Assembly: GCA_030562195.1 (NCBI GenBank)
Contig: JAUJPP010000007.1
Location: 29,013,769 to 29,077,768, forward strand
DNA: 64,000 bases
DNA from: Nipponacmea schrenckii
Taxonomy: Eukaryota > Mollusca > Gastropoda > Lottiidae
Reading direction: 5' to 3'
The position numbers and the translations under genes were made by a program. Positions within the stretch are counted from its first letter, which is position 1. Every line of letters begins with the position of its first letter. This document shows, in pieces, positions 20,626-33,090 of this stretch. The notes beneath the pieces were generated by a model, which saw nothing but the letters and a program-made list of their open reading frames with translations, was not told the DNA's origin and searched no databases.

Positions 20626-20691
20626 GGGGAACCAATTATCTGCCCCTGAAGATGGCGCCACCGACTAGGGTCCGAAGTAGGTGGTTGCATA

Positions 20692-20958
20692 GGCATAAAT
20701 GCATCATAATAATCTTCTGACATGGTAGAGGGCCTTTCCAGATCGGACGATGGGGATATCAAATCGTCTCGACTCAGCGCCTCTTCTTCTAACAGACTAT
20801 CAGCTAAAGATAATGTAAAGGTAGCGGTTGGTAGAAAGAGATCCGTTGGAGTAGACGTCTTGTAATACATGCAGGATGATGTTGCTGGGAAGCATGGCTC
20901 GATTGGCGACAGAGGTACACACGTCTTCTTTGATGATATATCTCGACTTCGCGTACAT
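20692..20958 (-). pseudogene. C2H2 zinc-finger gene copy E, exon 2 fragment
   Basis: Only the 5' part of exon 2 remains, from the acceptor at 20958 to about 20692. There it joins the unit-boundary repeat ('ccgaagtaggtggtt') that should lie far downstream. Exon 1 is missing because a LINE begins at about 21031 in the intron. It has no fingers and no start. Confidence 0.8.
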
Positions 20959-21030
20959 CTGAAATAGATTTGATAAATAACAATATTTCTAAACAAAGAA
21001 AATGATTAAATGACCGATAGAGATCGTTTG

Positions 21031-21817
21031 AAAAGGATATACAGGCAGTGAAAACACAAACAACAGAGAGTACACAAAAACATCAAGGCCGTCGAGGCTG
21101 AAGTCAGCACATTAAAATATGACCAGAATAAACAGAGAAGAGATATGGAGACAATGAAAAGTGAGTTAGACATTATTAGTTCACATTATCTGACTGATCG
21201 CATATGTAAACTAGTTAAAGAGCGTGATGATCTCAGGGAAACCGTTGTTGACCTTCAGTGCCGCTCAATGAAACAAAATCTGATTTTCCATGGGCTGCAA
21301 GAATCAAGAGACGAAAACATTGAATTCAAGTTAAGATCCTTTATACGATATGAACTAAAGATTGAAGATAATGTTGAAATTGGTAATGTACATCGAATTG
21401 GCAAACTCAGAGAAAACCGACCAAGGCCCGTTGTAGCACGGTTTCTGTTTTACAATGATGTTATAAAAATCAAGTCTAATGCGAATAAACTTAAGAACAC
21501 TACCTTTGGCATCAATGAACAATTCCCTTTGGTGATTGAGGAAAAACGCAGACTGCTGTATCCGATCCAAAAAAGCTTAAACAAGAAGGTAAAAGATGTA
21601 AACTGGTACGTGACAAACTGTTTGTAGACGGGAAATTGTACAACCAAGAAGGCCTCTTCTCTGATAGATACGATGATGTTATCGAAACATCTCAGCCCGA
21701 CACAAGAAGCCAAGGAACAAAACGACAACGCATGAAGTCCCCCATATATCAACCAATTCGCAGTCAAAGTGAGATTGGTGCTGGAAATACAGAGTCAACT
21801 CATATGAAAACTGCATA
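21031..21817 (+). pseudogene. LINE ORF1: coiled coil plus RRM-like protein, broken
   Basis: The frame from about 21038 begins inside a coiled coil (heptad-like leucines and charged residues). It passes into an RNA-recognition-like domain containing NLIFHGLQES, VHRIGK and RPVVARFLF, as in L1-type ORF1 proteins. A one-base change near 21578 shifts the frame. The C-terminus (LVRDKLFVDGKLYNQ) continues in the next frame to the TAG at 21815-21817. The 5' UTR and N-terminus are lost, so this is a 5'-truncated insertion. Confidence 0.75.
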
Positions 21818-24800
21818 GGTAATTGCAGAGAACGGATTGAGTGTTATCTCGTGGAATATAGGACGCGGTATAAGTGAAAAACTTGTAAATAGTGAATTTC
21901 TAAGTATTATTGGTGGTTATGATCTGATTTGTTTGTATGAATGTTGGACAAGTCTCGGTGATGAATTTCATTTGCATAATTATGAAGCTTACAATATCCC
22001 TAGAACAAACGGTAGGGGAGGTGGTATTGTTATTTTTATTAAATCTGATATTTCATTGAATTGCAAAGTATTAGACATTATTAATGATTGTATTGTGCTC
22101 CTGAAAGTAACTACGTCTAAAACTGACCTCTATATTTTTGTGAATTATATACCCCCTTCAAACAGCTCCTATTATGTCAAAAATGAACTAGATCTGTTTA
22201 GTATTTTGACGGAAAATATTTGTAAATATAAAGGTAATGGTGACATAATTGCTATAGGTGATTTTAATAGTAGGACTGGGATTGGACCCGATTTTATCTA
22301 AAATGACGTCCTATCAGATGGGACCTTAGACTTATTAGGTAATATCATCGAATATCGCCCAGATATACCTAGATGCCCGGCGAAATGAAGATACTACGAT
22401 CAATCAGTTTGGTAGAAATTTACTATCCTTATGCAAAGCAACTGGACTCCGCATAGTCAACGGTAGAAACAAAAGTGATGTTGGAGGCAGTCACACCTTT
22501 TTCAATGCAAGGGGTAAAAGTCAAATTGATTATTTAATGTGCATGTCTGATTTCTTTGATATCATAGCTAAATTCAACAGTGGATGTTTTAACCCGTTCT
22601 CTGATCACGCCCCTTTAATATTTGAACTGAACGTATGTGTAGGCAAAAACTGTTGTCACTCCGATATTCACTCACCTTCTGTGAATGATCCTCTATCAAT
22701 CAGATGGATAGAACAAAATTCAGATTATATCAAACAATCTGTGAAGACACGTGCTAACTTGTTGTCACAGATATGTCTCAAAGCCAATTTAAACCAATCA
22801 GATATTGACACTTGTGTCGGTCAGTTTTCGGATTGTTTAGTTAAAGTGATTTCACCTTATTGTGATTGGAAATCATACAGCAGGTCACACAGTAAAAGTC
22901 CCAATTTAAAGGGGGATAAACCATGGTTTAACGACTCTTGTAAAAATCTTTATAAAGAATACAAATTAATGTTGAGAAATTTCAATCGGATTAAATCCGA
23001 CGCAAACCATGTTAAGTTAGTCGAGTCTAAAACCAAATACAAGGTGGCTGAACGTAGGCTGAAATTGACGTATAAAAAACAAAGAGGAAATATGCTCAGT
23101 TCCTTAAAGAAAACAAACCCTACACACTTTTATAAACATTTCCAAAATAGGAAAAATATTTCAACCGAACTAACAACACAACAATTTTTTGAGCATTTCA
23201 GAAGTCTGTCGAAAATCGAGTCTACTCCAAACAATGCCTTTAACCAGAATGAGGACAAATATATTGTATCCTCCTCGAATGACTATTGCATCGAAATTGA
23301 TCAGGCTATTACGAATTCTGAAATCTTGTCCGCTATCAATAAACTCAAAAATAACAAATCGGTTGGAAGTGATTCTATAATGAATGAGTGTTTAAAAGAA
23401 TGTAAACATGAATTATTACCATCACTGAATATTATGTTCAATAAAATACTTGACTCTGGGTGCTTCCCAAATTCGTGGTCTGTCGGTCACATTGTACCGA
23501 TATTTAAGAAGGGAAACAAAAATGACCCTGATTCCTATAGAGGCATAACCATCATCAGCTGTCTTGCTAAATTATTTACTTCTATTTTAAATAACAGACT
23601 TTTAGTTTTGGATAAAAAACATAAAATTATTGGCGATGAACAGTTTGGTTTCAAAAAAGGTTTCTCCACAATTGATGCTTTATTTGTCTTACAAACTATA
23701 ATAAACCGTGCATTGAAAAAGAAAAAGCGACTTTATTGCTGTTTTATTGATTATAAAAAATGTTTTGATTTTATCAATAGATCTAATCTATGGTTTAAAC
23801 TTATAACCGAAGGTATAGATGGTAAATTTTTACGAATTATTAAAGCTTTGTACAGTAATGTCAGATGCTCTGTTAAGCATGCCGGTTCACTCTCTGATGT
23901 TTTTAGTTGTAAAACCGGTTTGTTCCAAGGTGAAGTATTATCACCAATTCTATTTTCATTATATGTAAACGATTGTATACGTAGCTTTATGTCAGACGAA
24001 TGTCCATCTTTATCAATAGATGAGGTGAATGTATTTCTTCTAATGTACGCAGATCATACTATTTTAATTTCGGAATCTCCAGAAAATCTCCAATTGCTCT
24101 TAGACTCACTTGAAAAATATACTACAAAATGGAGTTTAATAGTAAATGTTTCTAAGACCAAAATAGTCGTATTTCGAAATGGCGGAAAGTTAAAAGAAAA
24201 TGAATCATGGTTTTATAACAATAAAAGTATCGAAATCGTTGACAATTTTAATTATCTTGGCGTATCTTTACACTTTAACGGTAAATTCTCTCATACTCAA
24301 AAACAACTCGCGGATCAAGGTAATAAAGCTATGTTTGCAATCAACAAAGTATGTAAAGACAATTATTAAACATTGAAACCCAAATCTCGGTATTTGACAC
24401 TTATGTCCATAGTATTTTAAGTTACGGGTCAGAGGTTTGGGGTTTTCACTCGGCTCATGACATTGAAAAGGTCCAACTGAAATTTCTTAAAAGGGCTTTA
24501 GAAACCCGTACGTCAACAAATAACAGTTTTGTTTTTTTTACATACTGGTAGATGTCCCCTATTTATTCATAGGAAAATCAAAATCTTTAAATATTGGATT
24601 AAAATCCGGAACAGTGATAATGTTCTTATTAAATCTTGTTATAATGATATGTTAAATAATGATGGAACGTGGTTGCAATCTGTTAAGAATGGACTGTATG
24701 TTTTGGGTTTAGGCCACCTATGGGAAGCCAGTAGTATAAGTAAACATGAGATTTTAACTATTAAAGAGAGAATTATATCTATATTTCAACAATCCCTTTT

Positions 24801-25332
24801 TGAATCCATTAATACTTCATCTAAAGCCCTAGTCTATAAACATATTGTTGACAGATTCCAGCTCCAATATTATCTCACTATACCCCTTACTTATGTTAGA
24901 GATTTGATAAAATTTAGATTATCGTCACACGACTTAGCTATTGAAAAGGGCCGTTACCACGATGTACATAGAAACGACAGAATTTGTAAATATTGTAAAT
25001 CAGATGATATCGAAGATGAGTACCATTTTATATTAATATGTCCCCTATACAATAGTATCCGAACAAAATTTATTAAACAGTACTACGTCAAACATCCAAG
25101 TGTGTATAAATTGATCCAGCTTCTTAAAGTTGATAATTTAAAGGAATTGAATAATTTGAGCAAATTTTTGAATAAGGCACAAAAATTAAGAAAGAGTGCA
25201 TCCTAATTATATATATGTTTTCATCGCAATCTGTCCTCTTTTTTCCTATTCATTTGTATTGTATAAATGTATACATGTATTATAACTGATAAGTCGAAAG
25301 ACTTAAAGTAATAAAGAATTGAATTGAAATTG
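21818..25332 (+). pseudogene. LINE ORF2: endonuclease, reverse transcriptase with YADH, zinc tail
   Basis: The AP-endonuclease part reads SWNIGRG, 'LYECW', IGDFNSRTG and, after a stop at 22299-22301 and a frameshift near 22380, SQIDYLM and SDHAPL. The reverse transcriptase is open at 22537-24369, with YRGITIIS, FIDYKKCFDF and GLFQGEVLSPILFSLYVND. The catalytic YADD box is YADH (near 24043-24054), losing one metal-binding aspartate. A last frame (24529-25206) has CKYCKSDDIEDEYHFILIC, a C-C-H-C motif. The 3' UTR ends in TTGAATTGAAATT at about 25332. It is inactive on several counts. Confidence 0.85.
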
Positions 25333-25641
25333 ATCATGCGATTACTAGGCCTAGTGTGGCTGGTTGAAAAAGACCATGTGAATAATACCCACAGAATGTT
25401 GTTATTAATAAGAATGGATCAATTAGTGACACAATGATAACACACAATGGGGAACCAATTATCTGCCCCTGAAGATGGCGCCACCGACTAGGGTCCCGGA
25501 AGTCGCCATCACACCTACTGACAGCCATACTTCCACTAATAGGCGATTTACAATTGTTGGTCCTGCATTTGTTAACTCCGAAGTAGGTGGTTTTGCGGTG
25601 GCGACTATTTGATTTCGGTTAATGTTTCAGTACTAAATATA

Positions 25642-27146
25642 TACTGGGCAAAAAAAGAAACGCATAGCTCAAATCTGTTTTTTAAATTGTAATATTTCTT
25701 TTAATTAAAGCCAAAAATCAAAATGGATGTTACTAATAAAGGTTCAAACCGCAATTACGATAGTTTATCACTGAAACACAACATTTAGTGAATTGTCGCC
25801 AAAACACAGCCACTTGAAAAAAAAATGTGGAAAAGTGCATGGGAAAAAATTGCTAAGCATGCTGCACGTGCAAATACGGGTATTGAAGCACTTGAACAGT
25901 GGGTATAAAAGGGTGGCAGTAAGATTACGTACATGCGACGTGCAAGATGCCGAGACTTAGTGAAGAGAACCGAAATCAAGCCATTGGACGTCTTGAAGCT
26001 GGGGAAACTCAGTCATCAGTAGCCAGGCACTTCAACGTGAGACAAAGCACCATCTGCCGTCTTTGGCAACGTTACAATCTCCACCACTCCACCAGAGATC
26101 GACCAAGATCTGGGAGACCAAGGGCGACAACTCCGGCGCAGGACCGCTTCATCCGTGTGTTACATCTTCGGAAGAGGACTGTCAGTGCCGAATACACCGC
26201 CCACAACATCCCTGGGCTTCGGCGAATTTCAGCACAAACTGTCAGAAACCGGCTACGACAGCATGGGATACGACCAATGCGACCGTATACAGCGCCTATT
26301 CTACGACGTCAACATCGTCGCGCACGTCTGAGGTGGTGCAGGAACGTCCGTCCATGGACCTTGGTACAGTGAAGGCGAATATGGTTCAGCGACGAGTCGC
26401 GGTTCTTGCTCTATCGACATGATGGAAGAATGCGCGTCTACAGACGGAGAAATGAACGCTACGCCCAACACTGCATCCAAGGAGTCGATCGATACGGAGG
26501 AGGAAGTGTCATGATGTGGGCGGCCATATCTGTGGATGGAAGGACAGATCTGGTGCATGTGCAGGGCAATTTGACGGCTGTACGTTACCGCGACGAAATT
26601 CTCCAGCGTCACCTCATTCCCGCCATTGACGTCAGACGTCAGATGTTCCAACACGACAATGCCAGACCGCATACCGCACGCGTGACAGTCGATTATCTGG
26701 CTCAGAACAATGTTCCTGTTTTACCTTGGCCGTCCAAATCCCCAGATCTAACCCGATTGAACATTTGTGGGACCTTCTGGACCGACGTGTGCGACGACGA
26801 CAGCCTCAACCACAGACACTTGAACAGCTGAGGAATGCATTGCAGGACGAGTGGGGAAGGATCCCACAACAGCAAATCCGACGTCTGATACAGTCCATGC
26901 CACGGCGCAGTCAAGCAGTATTGGATGCACATGGTGGCAACACCAGGTACTGAATGTACGAGGTTGTCGTCACAGACCATGACGCTACAAAGAACATTCG
27001 ATACACTTTTTGGTTGGTTTGATGTTGTATCTGACTGTGTGTAAACTTGTGTGCCCGTCCATGCACTATTGGCTATTTAATCCTGCTTGGAAAAAAATGT
27101 AAATAAATCCTAATTTTTGGTTATGCGTTTCTTTTTTTGGCCAGTG
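25642..27146 (+). mobile_element. Tc1-type DNA transposon in a TA site
   Basis: The inverted ends read TACTGGGCAAAAAAAGAAAC at 25642 and, inverted, CACTGGCCAAAAAAAGAAAC at 27146, and they are flanked by duplicated TA (25640-25641, 27147-27148). The paralogous unit at 31130 lacks it and has a single TA (31131-31132) in otherwise identical sequence, so the boundaries are certain. It inserted after the F/G unit duplication. Confidence 0.92.
25947..26953 (+). pseudogene. Tc1 transposase (DD34E), one stop and one frameshift
   Basis: The first ~140 residues hold the paired helix-turn-helix DNA-binding region (SSVARHFNVRQSTICRLWQR) and a GRPR linker. A TGA at 26370-26372, probably in place of a tryptophan codon, interrupts the frame. 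The catalytic region follows in the same frame with SDESRF, QHDNARPH and, after a one-base deletion near 26749, NPIEHLW. There are 34 residues between the second Asp and the Glu, so it is DD34E of the Tc1 group. The C-terminus ends at 26953. It cannot make active protein but could be mobilised in trans. Confidence 0.9.
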
Positions 27147-27183
27147 TAGTATGTCAGTGATAAATGCATCTAGATAGTGATTA

Positions 27184-27396
27184 ATGTTTCTGAATACATA
27201 TACGACCAGATTAAAAGCTTTGTTGGATGACATTGTGCCGAAAATTAGTGTGTCTTATAAATGTATGCTTAACATATATAGGAAGTGGATTGAAGGCGGG
27301 CACAACAACTACATAGTGCTATCTTATTTGATCTACAGTGGTCCCAATTATCAATGCACCGACACAAACCAACATATCGTCCAAGCTAATATGTAG
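27184..27396 (+). CDS. Conserved 70-codon ORF of unknown function, unit F
   Basis: Compared with unit B this copy has RLKALLDD in place of RLIALLGD and is otherwise the same length and open. It stands just right of the Tc1 element and tail-to-tail with zinc-finger copy F. Confidence 0.3.
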   Translation: MFLNTYTTRLKALLDDIVPKISVSYKCMLNIYRKWIEGGHNNYIVLSYLIYSGPNYQCTDTNQHIVQANM

Positions 27397-27492
27397 TTTG
27401 GGATATTTATCCAAAGTTATTGAACATTATAAAACAATATTTAGTTATATAGCACTTTAATCATATTCATTTGATAAATAATAAACATATAA

Positions 27493-28597
27493 CTAGGACC
27501 CATGAATCTTCTTGTGACGCTTAAGATTTCCAGATTGGCTAAATGATTTATTACAAACATCACATCTGTATGGTTTTTCTTTGGTATGCGTTCGGAGATG
27601 TTTTATATAGGTAGAGTTATCTGAAAAACGTCTCGAACAAACATTACAGGCATAAGGCTTTTCACCAGTATGGGTTCTCATATGAATCTTCCACGAGGTT
27701 TTCAAATGAAATGTCTTTCGACAATATTCACACTGAAGTCGGCTATCAGATATATTGGATGTGTGTTTTATTGCTGAGTCCTCTGTGACTTCGGTTTGAT
27801 GATAAACCAATAAATCAATTGCTCCATGAGTAGAATTTAAAGGAACTTCTTCGTTGATGATCGGGTTTGGTCCTGTAGTCTCCGTTGCCTCTGGTTGTTG
27901 ACTGCTGATCACCAATGAATCGTTAGAGGATTGGTCATTCATTTCTATCGATGGTGAAGGCGGAAGGTTTTCAAGGTATAAAAGGAACTCTTCTGTGATG
28001 TTACTGAAGATATCTAAATCGTCAGACTCGACTAAAATATCTTCTAAATTATAAGAAACGGTTGATGAAGGCATAAATGCATCATAATAATCTTCTGACA
28101 TGGTAGAGGGCCTTTCCAGATCGGACGATGGGGATATCAAATCGTCTCGACTCAGCGCCTCTTCTTTTAACAGACTATCAGCTAAAGATAATGTAAAGGT
28201 AACGGTTGGTAGAAAGAGATCCGTTGGAGTAGACGTCTTGTAATACATACAGGATGATGTTGCTGGGAAGCATGGCTCGATTGGCGACAGAGGTACACAC
28301 GTCTTCTTTGATGATATATCTCGACTTCGCGTACATCTGAAATAAATTTGATGAATTACAATATTTCTAAACAAAGAAAATGATTAAAATCGTACATTTA
28401 TCATTTATGACTAAAAATGACTGATAGAGATCGTCTGATCATGCTATATACTGGTAGTTTTGTTTAGTCTTTAATCTACGAACAAGAACAAGTATTGGTA
28501 CTTACGATTTTGAATGTTGACGAGAATAAGGATCATATCTACATGAGGGCAGGGCTAGTCTTTCAGGACATTTACTTTTATATTTACTATATTCCAT
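27493..28597 (-). CDS. Three-finger C2H2 zinc-finger protein, copy F (intact)
   Basis: Exon 1 is 28506-28597 and exon 2 is 27493-28336 (92 plus 844 bases, 311 residues). It differs from copies C and D in the middle region: it has a 'MNDQSSNDSLV' version and lacks three residues near 'LLVYHQTEV', compensated elsewhere so the length is equal. The three fingers are identical in all key residues. With C and D it is one of three copies that can encode the full protein. The TAATCA-rich spacer upstream is cut at 28911 by duplicated LINE sequence, so its promoter region is shortened. Confidence 0.85.
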
Positions 28598-28910
28598 TGT
28601 TGTGAAATCTTAAAAATAATGTTCTCGTTTGTTCTCTGTGTGTAAATGCTGAATAGTAATAGTGTATCGAATAATTTGCAGATATTTATAATGCTTTTGA
28701 TTGAATCATGTCAGATATGATTTTCAATCAAATGTCAATCATCATCATCATTCACTCAACTGCAAAATCCATTAATTTAGATAATCAGAGGTAATTGAAA
28801 TGTAATCAGTGATAATTATTTAATCAACTGCCATGCAATCATTGACAACTAGTGATCACTAATTGGTAAGTGAATTTCTCTTCATTAACTGAAGATTAAT
28901 CAGTTAGTAC

Positions 28911-30822
28911 CATCACTGAATATTATGTTCAATAAAATACTTGACTCTGGGTGCTTCCCAAATTCGTGGTCTGTCGGTCACATTGTACCGATATTTAAGA
29001 AGGGAAACAAAAATGACCCTGATTCCTATAGAGGCATAACCATCATCAGCTGTCTTGCTAAATTATTTACTTCTATTTTAAATAACAGACTTTTAGTTTT
29101 GGATAAAAAACATAAAATTATTGGCGATGAACAGTTTGGTTTCAAAAAAGGTTTCTCCACAATTGATGCTTTATTTGTCTTACAAACTATAATAAACCGT
29201 GCATTGAAAAAGAAAAAGCGACTTTATTGCTGTTTTATTGATTATAAAAAATGTTTTGATTTTATCAATAGATCTAATCTATGGTTTAAACTTATAACCG
29301 AAGGTATAGATGGTAAATTTTTACGAATTATTAAAGCTTTGTACAGTAATGTCAGATGCTCTGTTAAGCATGCCGGTTCACTCTCTGATGTTTTTAGTTG
29401 TAAAACCGGTTTGTTCCAAGGTGAAGTATTATCACCAATTCTATTTTCATTATATGTAAACGATTGTATACGTAGCTTTATGTCAGACGAATGTCCATCT
29501 TTATCAATAGATGAGGTGAATGTATTTCTTCTAATGTACGCAGATCATACTATTTTAATTTCGGAATCTCCAGAAAATCTCCAATTGCTCTTAGACTCAC
29601 TTGAAAAATATACTACAAAATGGAGTTTAATAGTAAATGTTTCTAAGACCAAAATAGTCGTATTTCGAAATGGCGGAAAGTTAAAAGAAAATGAATCATG
29701 GTTTTATAACAATAAAAGTATCGAAATCGTTGACAATTTTAATTATCTTGGCGTATCTTTACACTTTAACGGTAAATTCTCTCATACTCAAAAACAACTC
29801 GCGGATCAAGGTAATAAAGCTATGTTTGCAATCAACAAAGTATGTAAAGACAATTATTAAACATTGAAACCCAAATCTCGGTATTTGACACTTATGTCCA
29901 TAGTATTTTAAGTTACGGGTCAGAGGTTTGGGGTTTTCACTCGGCTCATGACATTGAAAAGGTCCAACTGAAATTTCTTAAAAGGGCTTTAGAAACCCGT
30001 ACGTCAACAAATAACAGTTTTGTTTTTTTTACATACTGGTAGATGTCCCCTATTTATTCATAGGAAAATCAAAATCTTTAAATATTGGATTAAAATCCGG
30101 AACAGTGATAATGTTCTTATTAAATCTTGTTATAATGATATGTTGAATAATGATGGAACGTGGTTGCAATCTGTTAAGAATGGACTGTATGTTTTGGGTT
30201 TAGGCCACCTATGGGAAGCCAGTAGTATAAGTAAACATGAGATTTTAACTATTAAAGAGAGAATTATATCTATATTTCAACAATCCCTTTTTGAATCCAT
30301 TAATACTTCATCTAAAGCCCTAGTCTATAAACATATTGTTGACAGATTCCAGCTCCAATATTATCTCACTATACCCCTTACTTATGTTAGAGATTTGATA
30401 AAATTTAGATTATCGTCACACGACTTAGCTATTGAAAAGGGCCGTTACCACGATGTACATAGAAACGACAGAATTTGTAAATATTGTAAATCAGATGATA
30501 TCGAAGATGAGTACCATTTTATATTAATATGTCCCCTATACAATAGTATCCGAACAAAATTTATTAAACAGTACTACGTCAAACATCCAAGTGTGTATAA
30601 ATTGATCCAGCTTCTTAAAGTTGATAATTTAAAGGAATTGAATAATTTGAGCAAATTTTTGAATAAGGCACAAAAATTAAGAAAGAGTGCATCCTAATTA
30701 TATATATGTTTTCATCGCAATCTGTCCTCTTTTTTCCTATTCATTTGTATTGTATAAATGTATACATGTATTATAACTGATAAGTCGAAAGACTTAAAGT
30801 AATAAAGAATTGAATTGAAATT
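28911..30822 (+). pseudogene. Duplicated 3' part of the YADH LINE
   Basis: This is almost identical to 23419-25332, including the YADH substitution and the same downstream flank ('gatcatgcgattactaggcc'). A rare difference is TTGAATAAT against TTAAATAAT near 30144. The shared flank shows this is not a second insertion but part of a segmental tandem duplication. Confidence 0.88.
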
Positions 30823-31167
30823 GATCATGCGATTACTAGGCCTAGTGTGGCTGGTTGAAAAAGACCATGTGAATAATACCCACAGAATGTTGTTATTAAT
30901 AAGAATGGATCAATTAGTGACACAATGATAACACACAATGGGGAACCAATTATCTGCCCCTGAAGATGGCGCCACCGACTAGGGTCCCGGAAGTCGCCAT
31001 CACACCTACTGACAGCCATACTTCCACTAATAGGCGATTTACAATTGTTGGTCCTGCATTTGTTAACTCCGAAGTAGGTGGTTTTGGGGTGGCGACTATT
31101 TGATTTCGGTTAATGTTTCAGTACTAAATATAGTATGTCAGTGATAAATGCATCTAGATAGTGATTA

Positions 31168-31380
31168 ATGTTTCTGAATACATATACGACCAGATTAAAA
31201 GCTTTGTTGGATGACATTGTGCCGAAAATTAGTGTGTCTTATAAATGTATGCTTAACATATATAGGAAGTGGATTGAAGGCGGGCACAACAACTACATAG
31301 TGCTATCTTATTTGATCTACAGTGGTCCCAATTATCAATGCACCGACACAAACCTACATATCGTCCAAGCTAATATGTAG
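31168..31380 (+). CDS. Conserved 70-codon ORF of unknown function, unit G
   Basis: This is identical to the unit F copy except for one residue (TNLHIV in place of TNQHIV). It lies at the 3' side of zinc-finger copy G. Confidence 0.3.
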   Translation: MFLNTYTTRLKALLDDIVPKISVSYKCMLNIYRKWIEGGHNNYIVLSYLIYSGPNYQCTDTNLHIVQANM

Positions 31381-31476
31381 TTTGGGATATTTATCCAAAG
31401 TTATTGAACATTATAAAACAATATTTAGTTATATAGCACTTTAATCATATTCATTTGATAAATAATAAACATATAA

Positions 31477-32582
31477 CTAGGACCCATGAATCTTCTTGTG
31501 ACGCTTAAGATTTCCAGATTGGCTAAATGATTTATTGCAAACATCACATCTGTAGGGTTTTTCTTTGGTATGCGTTCGGAGATGTTTTATATAGGTAGAG
31601 TTATCTGAAAAACGTCTCGAACAAACATTACAGGCATAAGGCTTTTCACCAGTATGGGTTCTCATATGAATCTTCCACGAGGTTTTCAAATGAAATGTCT
31701 TTCGACAATATTCACACTGAAGTCGGCTATCAGATATATTGGATGTGTGTTTTATTGCTGAGTCCTCTGTGACTTCGGTTTGATGATAAACCAATAAATC
31801 AATCGCTCCATGAGTAGAATTTAAAGGAACTTCTTCGTTGATGATCGGGTTTGGTCCTGTAGTCTCCGTTGCCTCTGGTTGTTGACTGCTGATCACCAAT
31901 GAATCGTTAGAGGTTTGGGTCATTCATTTCTATCGATGGTGAAGGCGGAAGGTTTTCAAGGTATAAAAGGAACTCTTCTGTGATGTTACTGAAGATATCT
32001 AAATCGTCAGACTCGACTAAAATATCTTCTAAATTATAAGAAACGGTTGATGAAGGCATAAATGCATCATAATAATCTTCTGACATGGTAGAGGGCCTTT
32101 CCAGATCGGACGATGGGGATATCAAATCGTCTCGACTCAGCGCCTCTTCTTCTAACAGACTATCAGCTAAAGATAATGTAAAGGTAACGGTTGGTAGAAA
32201 GAGATCCGTTGGAGTAGACGTCTTGTAATACATACAGGATGATGTTGCTGGGAAGCATGGCTCGATTGGCGACAGAGGTACACACGTCTTCTTTGATGAT
32301 ATATCTCGACTTCGCGTACATCTGAAATAAATTTGATGAATTACAATATTTCTAAACAAAGAAAATGATTAAAATCGTACATTTATCATTTATGACTAAA
32401 AATGACTGATAGAGATCGTCTGATCATGCTATATACTGGTAGTTTTGTTTAGTCTTTAATCTACGAACAAGAACAAGTATTGGTACTTACGATTTTGAAT
32501 GTTGACGAGAATAAGGATCATATCTACATGAGGGCAGGGCTAGTCTTTCAGGACATTTACTTTTATATTTACTATATTCCAT
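31477..32582 (-). pseudogene. C2H2 zinc-finger gene copy G, one-base frameshift
   Basis: Exon 1 (32491-32582) is intact. Exon 2 (31477-32321) is 845 bases, one more than the coding copies. The extra base lies near 31915 ('ggtttgggtc' against 'ggattggtc' in copy F) and shifts the frame in the middle region, so fingers are not reached from the normal start. This copy sits directly downstream of the complete protease-homologue gene and so holds the ancestral position of the array. A sequencing error cannot be excluded for a single base. Confidence 0.8.
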
Positions 32583-33090
32583 TGTTGTGAAATCTTAAAA
32601 ATAATGTTCTCGTTTGTTCTCTGTGTGTAAATGCTGAATAGTAATAGTGTATCGAATAATTTGCAGATATTTATAATGCTTTTGATTGAATCATGTCAGA
32701 TATGATTTTCAATCAAATGTCAACCATCATCATCATTCACTCAACTGCAAAATCCATTAATTTAGATAATCAGAGGTAATTGAAATGTAATCAGTGATAA
32801 TTATTTAATCAACTGCCATGCAATCATTGACAACTAGTGATCACTAATTGGTAAGTGAATTTCTCTTCATTAACTGAAGATTAATCAGTTAGTACCAGGT
32901 AATTGAAGAGTAATCATTCAGATATCAGTCAACTACTAATCATTGGTTATTCAATTCAATTCAAACACTTCAGTTTTATGCAGTATTTTGAATTTCATAT
33001 TCAAAACGAAGAACAGAAAATGTTGTATCTATTATAAATAATATTTATTTCATAATTTTACATTCGTATTATCAGCAACAGTCAGTCTAA

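Noticed and set aside
20057..20720. Long frames across the N gap
   Set aside because: They exist only because N codons are not stops.
26063..26980. Other frames within the Tc1 transposase region
   Set aside because: They are shadows of the transposase; the catalytic motifs fall in a different frame.
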